Part shown: positions 6,650 through 7,730 of the stretch, in pieces
How positions within the stretch are numbered: the first letter of the stretch is position 1
Layout: every line of letters starts with the position of its first letter
Source of the DNA: Oscillospiraceae bacterium
GTDB taxonomy: Bacteria > Bacillota > Clostridia > Oscillospirales > Oscillospiraceae
Assembly (NCBI GenBank): GCA_017438675.1
Contig: JAFRUW010000277.1
Location: 1-7,730, forward strand
DNA length: 7,730 bases
Direction: 5' to 3'
Notes under the pieces: generated by a model
What the model saw: the letters and a program-made list of their open reading frames with translations, nothing else
What the model was told of the DNA's origin: nothing
Databases searched by the model: none
Program-made: the position numbers and the translations under genes

Positions 6650-7730
6650 ATGAATCAGATATTGCGTCAGCATGCAGATGTGATTATCCGTGAATCGATC
6701 AAAGCCGTACAGCCTGACGCTGCTGTGCAGCGGGCCCTGGCCGGCAGGGAATATCCCGGACGGGTATTTCTGGCCGCCGTCGGAAAGGCTGCCTGGCAGA
6801 TGGCGAAGGCTGCGTCCGATTACCTCGGGGACAGGATCGAAGCCGGTGTTGTTGTCACAAAATACGGTCACGTTATGGGACCGATAGCAAATATTGACTG
6901 CTGTGAGGCGGGGCATCCCGTTCCGGATGAAAATTCCTTCCGGGGCACACAGGCTGTCATTGACCTTCTGGACGGCCTTAAGCCGGATGACACTGTACTG
7001 TTTCTTCTTTCCGGCGGGGGGAGCGCCCTGTTTGAAAAGCCCCTTATTCCCGCAGCGGAGCTTCAGGACATAACAAATCAGCTTCTCGCCTGCGGAGCGG
7101 GCATTGTTGAGATCAACACCATACGCAAGAGGCTTTCCGCTGTCAAGGGAGGGCGTTTTGCCGGGCTCTGTGCCCCTGCCAAGGTGCATGCGATCGTTTT
7201 GTCCGACATTCTCGGCGACCCGCTTGATATGATCGCTTCCGGTCCGGCATGTCCCGATTCCTCAACGTGTCAGGACGCGAAGAACATTGTCAGAAAATAC
7301 GGGCTCAGACTGTCTGACGAAGCACGGAGATTACTTGATATCGAAACGCCAAAGCAGCTCGACAACGTGGAGACCCAGGTTGCAGGAAGTGTGCGTGAGC
7401 TCTGCGCCGCCGCGGCGGAATCCTGCAGAAGACTGGGTTATACCCCGGTTATCCTTACAGATCAGCTTTGCTGTCAGGCATGTGAGGCGGGGAGCTTTAT
7501 GGCTTCCGTTCTCAAAACCCACCGCTCTGACGGTATTTCACTTGCCTTTATTGCCGGAGGTGAAACGATCGTTAAGCTGACGGGCAAAGGAAAGGGAGGC
7601 AGAAATCAGGAGTTTGCTCTTGCGGCCGCCCCGGGGATTGCGGGGATGCGCAATGCGGCGGTTTTATCTGTGGGAAGCGACGGTACAGACGGCCCCACTG
7701 ACGCCGCCGGAGGTTACGCAGACGGCGATA
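6650..7730 (+). CDS. Type-2 glycerate kinase (MOFRL family), C-terminus cut by window edge
   Basis: 360 codons are visible; the family is usually a little over 400 residues, so only the tail is missing. It phosphorylates D-glycerate with ATP, mainly to 2-phosphoglycerate in this class, feeding lower glycolysis from glycerate, tartronate or serine breakdown. Visible motifs are AAVGKAAWQMA (42-52, conserved Lys46), LLSGGGSALFEKP (119-131), NTIRKRLSAVKGGRFAG (156-172), VLSDILGDPLDMIASGP (183-199), and the C-terminal MOFRL part with IAGGETIVKL (301-310), GKGKGGRNQEFA (312-323) and SVGSDGTDGPTDAAGG (340-355). The ATG is preceded by AAAGG (6637-6641) at 8 nt spacing. No separate promoter is obvious in the 78-nt gap, so it may be expressed by read-through from the lipoprotein gene despite the hairpin. 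Confidence 0.92.
   Translation, partial: MNQILRQHADVIIRESIKAVQPDAAVQRALAGREYPGRVFLAAVGKAAWQMAKAASDYLGDRIEAGVVVTKYGHVMGPIANIDCCEAGHPVPDENSFRGTQAVIDLLDGLKPDDTVLFLLSGGGSALFEKPLIPAAELQDITNQLLACGAGIVEINTIRKRLSAVKGGRFAGLCAPAKVHAIVLSDILGDPLDMIASGPACPDSSTCQDAKNIVRKYGLRLSDEARRLLDIETPKQLDNVETQVAGSVRELCAAAAESCRRLGYTPVILTDQLCCQACEAGSFMASVLKTHRSDGISLAFIAGGETIVKLTGKGKGGRNQEFALAAAPGIAGMRNAAVLSVGSDGTDGPTDAAGGYADGD

Noticed and set aside
6629..7189. Minus-strand open frame of 186 codons opposite the glycerate kinase gene, ending at the hairpin
   Set aside because: The plus strand encodes unmistakable glycerate kinase motifs throughout. The antisense frame shows no family resemblance, although the hairpin with a weak T-run at its end made it worth a look.
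4964..7730. Vancomycin-resistance cluster
   Set aside because: Only a VanY-like domain is present. No VanH, VanA/B ligase, VanX or VanRS genes lie nearby, and the next gene is a metabolic kinase.

Overview
The window looks like a chromosomal segment from a Gram-positive anaerobe of the class Clostridia (gut or rumen Oscillospiraceae/Lachnospiraceae-like). This is inferred from moderate GC content, purine-rich AAAGGAG-type ribosome sites, sigma-A promoters matching TTGxxA-17-TATAAT, a lipoprotein signal with a lipobox, and the protein families present. There are no RNA genes, insertion sequences, CRISPR arrays or prophage genes. Six protein genes fill almost all of it. The two at the ends (a SpoIIE phosphatase and a glycerate kinase) are cut by the window edges.

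Left half (4687 down to 1, minus strand): a tightly packed four-gene operon read leftward from a near-consensus sigma-A promoter at 4743-4771. In order it encodes (1) a DUF2156/LPG_synthase_C acyltransferase-fold protein, (2) a MATE-type multidrug/organic-cation exporter fused at its C-terminus to a GHKL ATPase domain of the anti-sigma-factor serine-kinase type (RsbW/SpoIIAB-like), (3) a GNAT N-acetyltransferase, and (4) a membrane-bound SpoIIE-family PP2C phosphatase with an extracytoplasmic Cache-like sensor and a HAMP linker. The first three genes overlap or nearly abut and the fourth follows after 12 nt, so they are very probably cotranscribed and translationally coupled. A PP2C phosphatase beside an RsbW-like domain is the hallmark of a partner-switching circuit. 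Here the kinase-like half is welded to a transporter, which is the most unusual feature of the window.

Middle (4688-4963): a 276-bp divergent intergenic region with a clear promoter on each strand and a short direct repeat upstream of the rightward promoter.

Right half (plus strand): a 535-residue secreted lipoprotein built around a VanY-type (M15B) D-Ala-D-Ala carboxypeptidase domain. A divergent InlB-type repeat lies before the enzyme and an NTF2-like C-terminal domain after it. Then come a 78-nt gap with a strong 10-bp hairpin and a type-2 glycerate kinase (MOFRL family) that runs off the right edge. These two genes have no obvious functional link to each other or to the leftward operon.

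Working model (inference): the Cache-PP2C phosphatase senses an external signal and sets the phosphorylation state of a STAS-type partner not seen here. That partner, or the ATPase domain itself, controls the MATE exporter or an associated sigma factor, while the two acyltransferase-fold proteins modify a substrate or the envelope.
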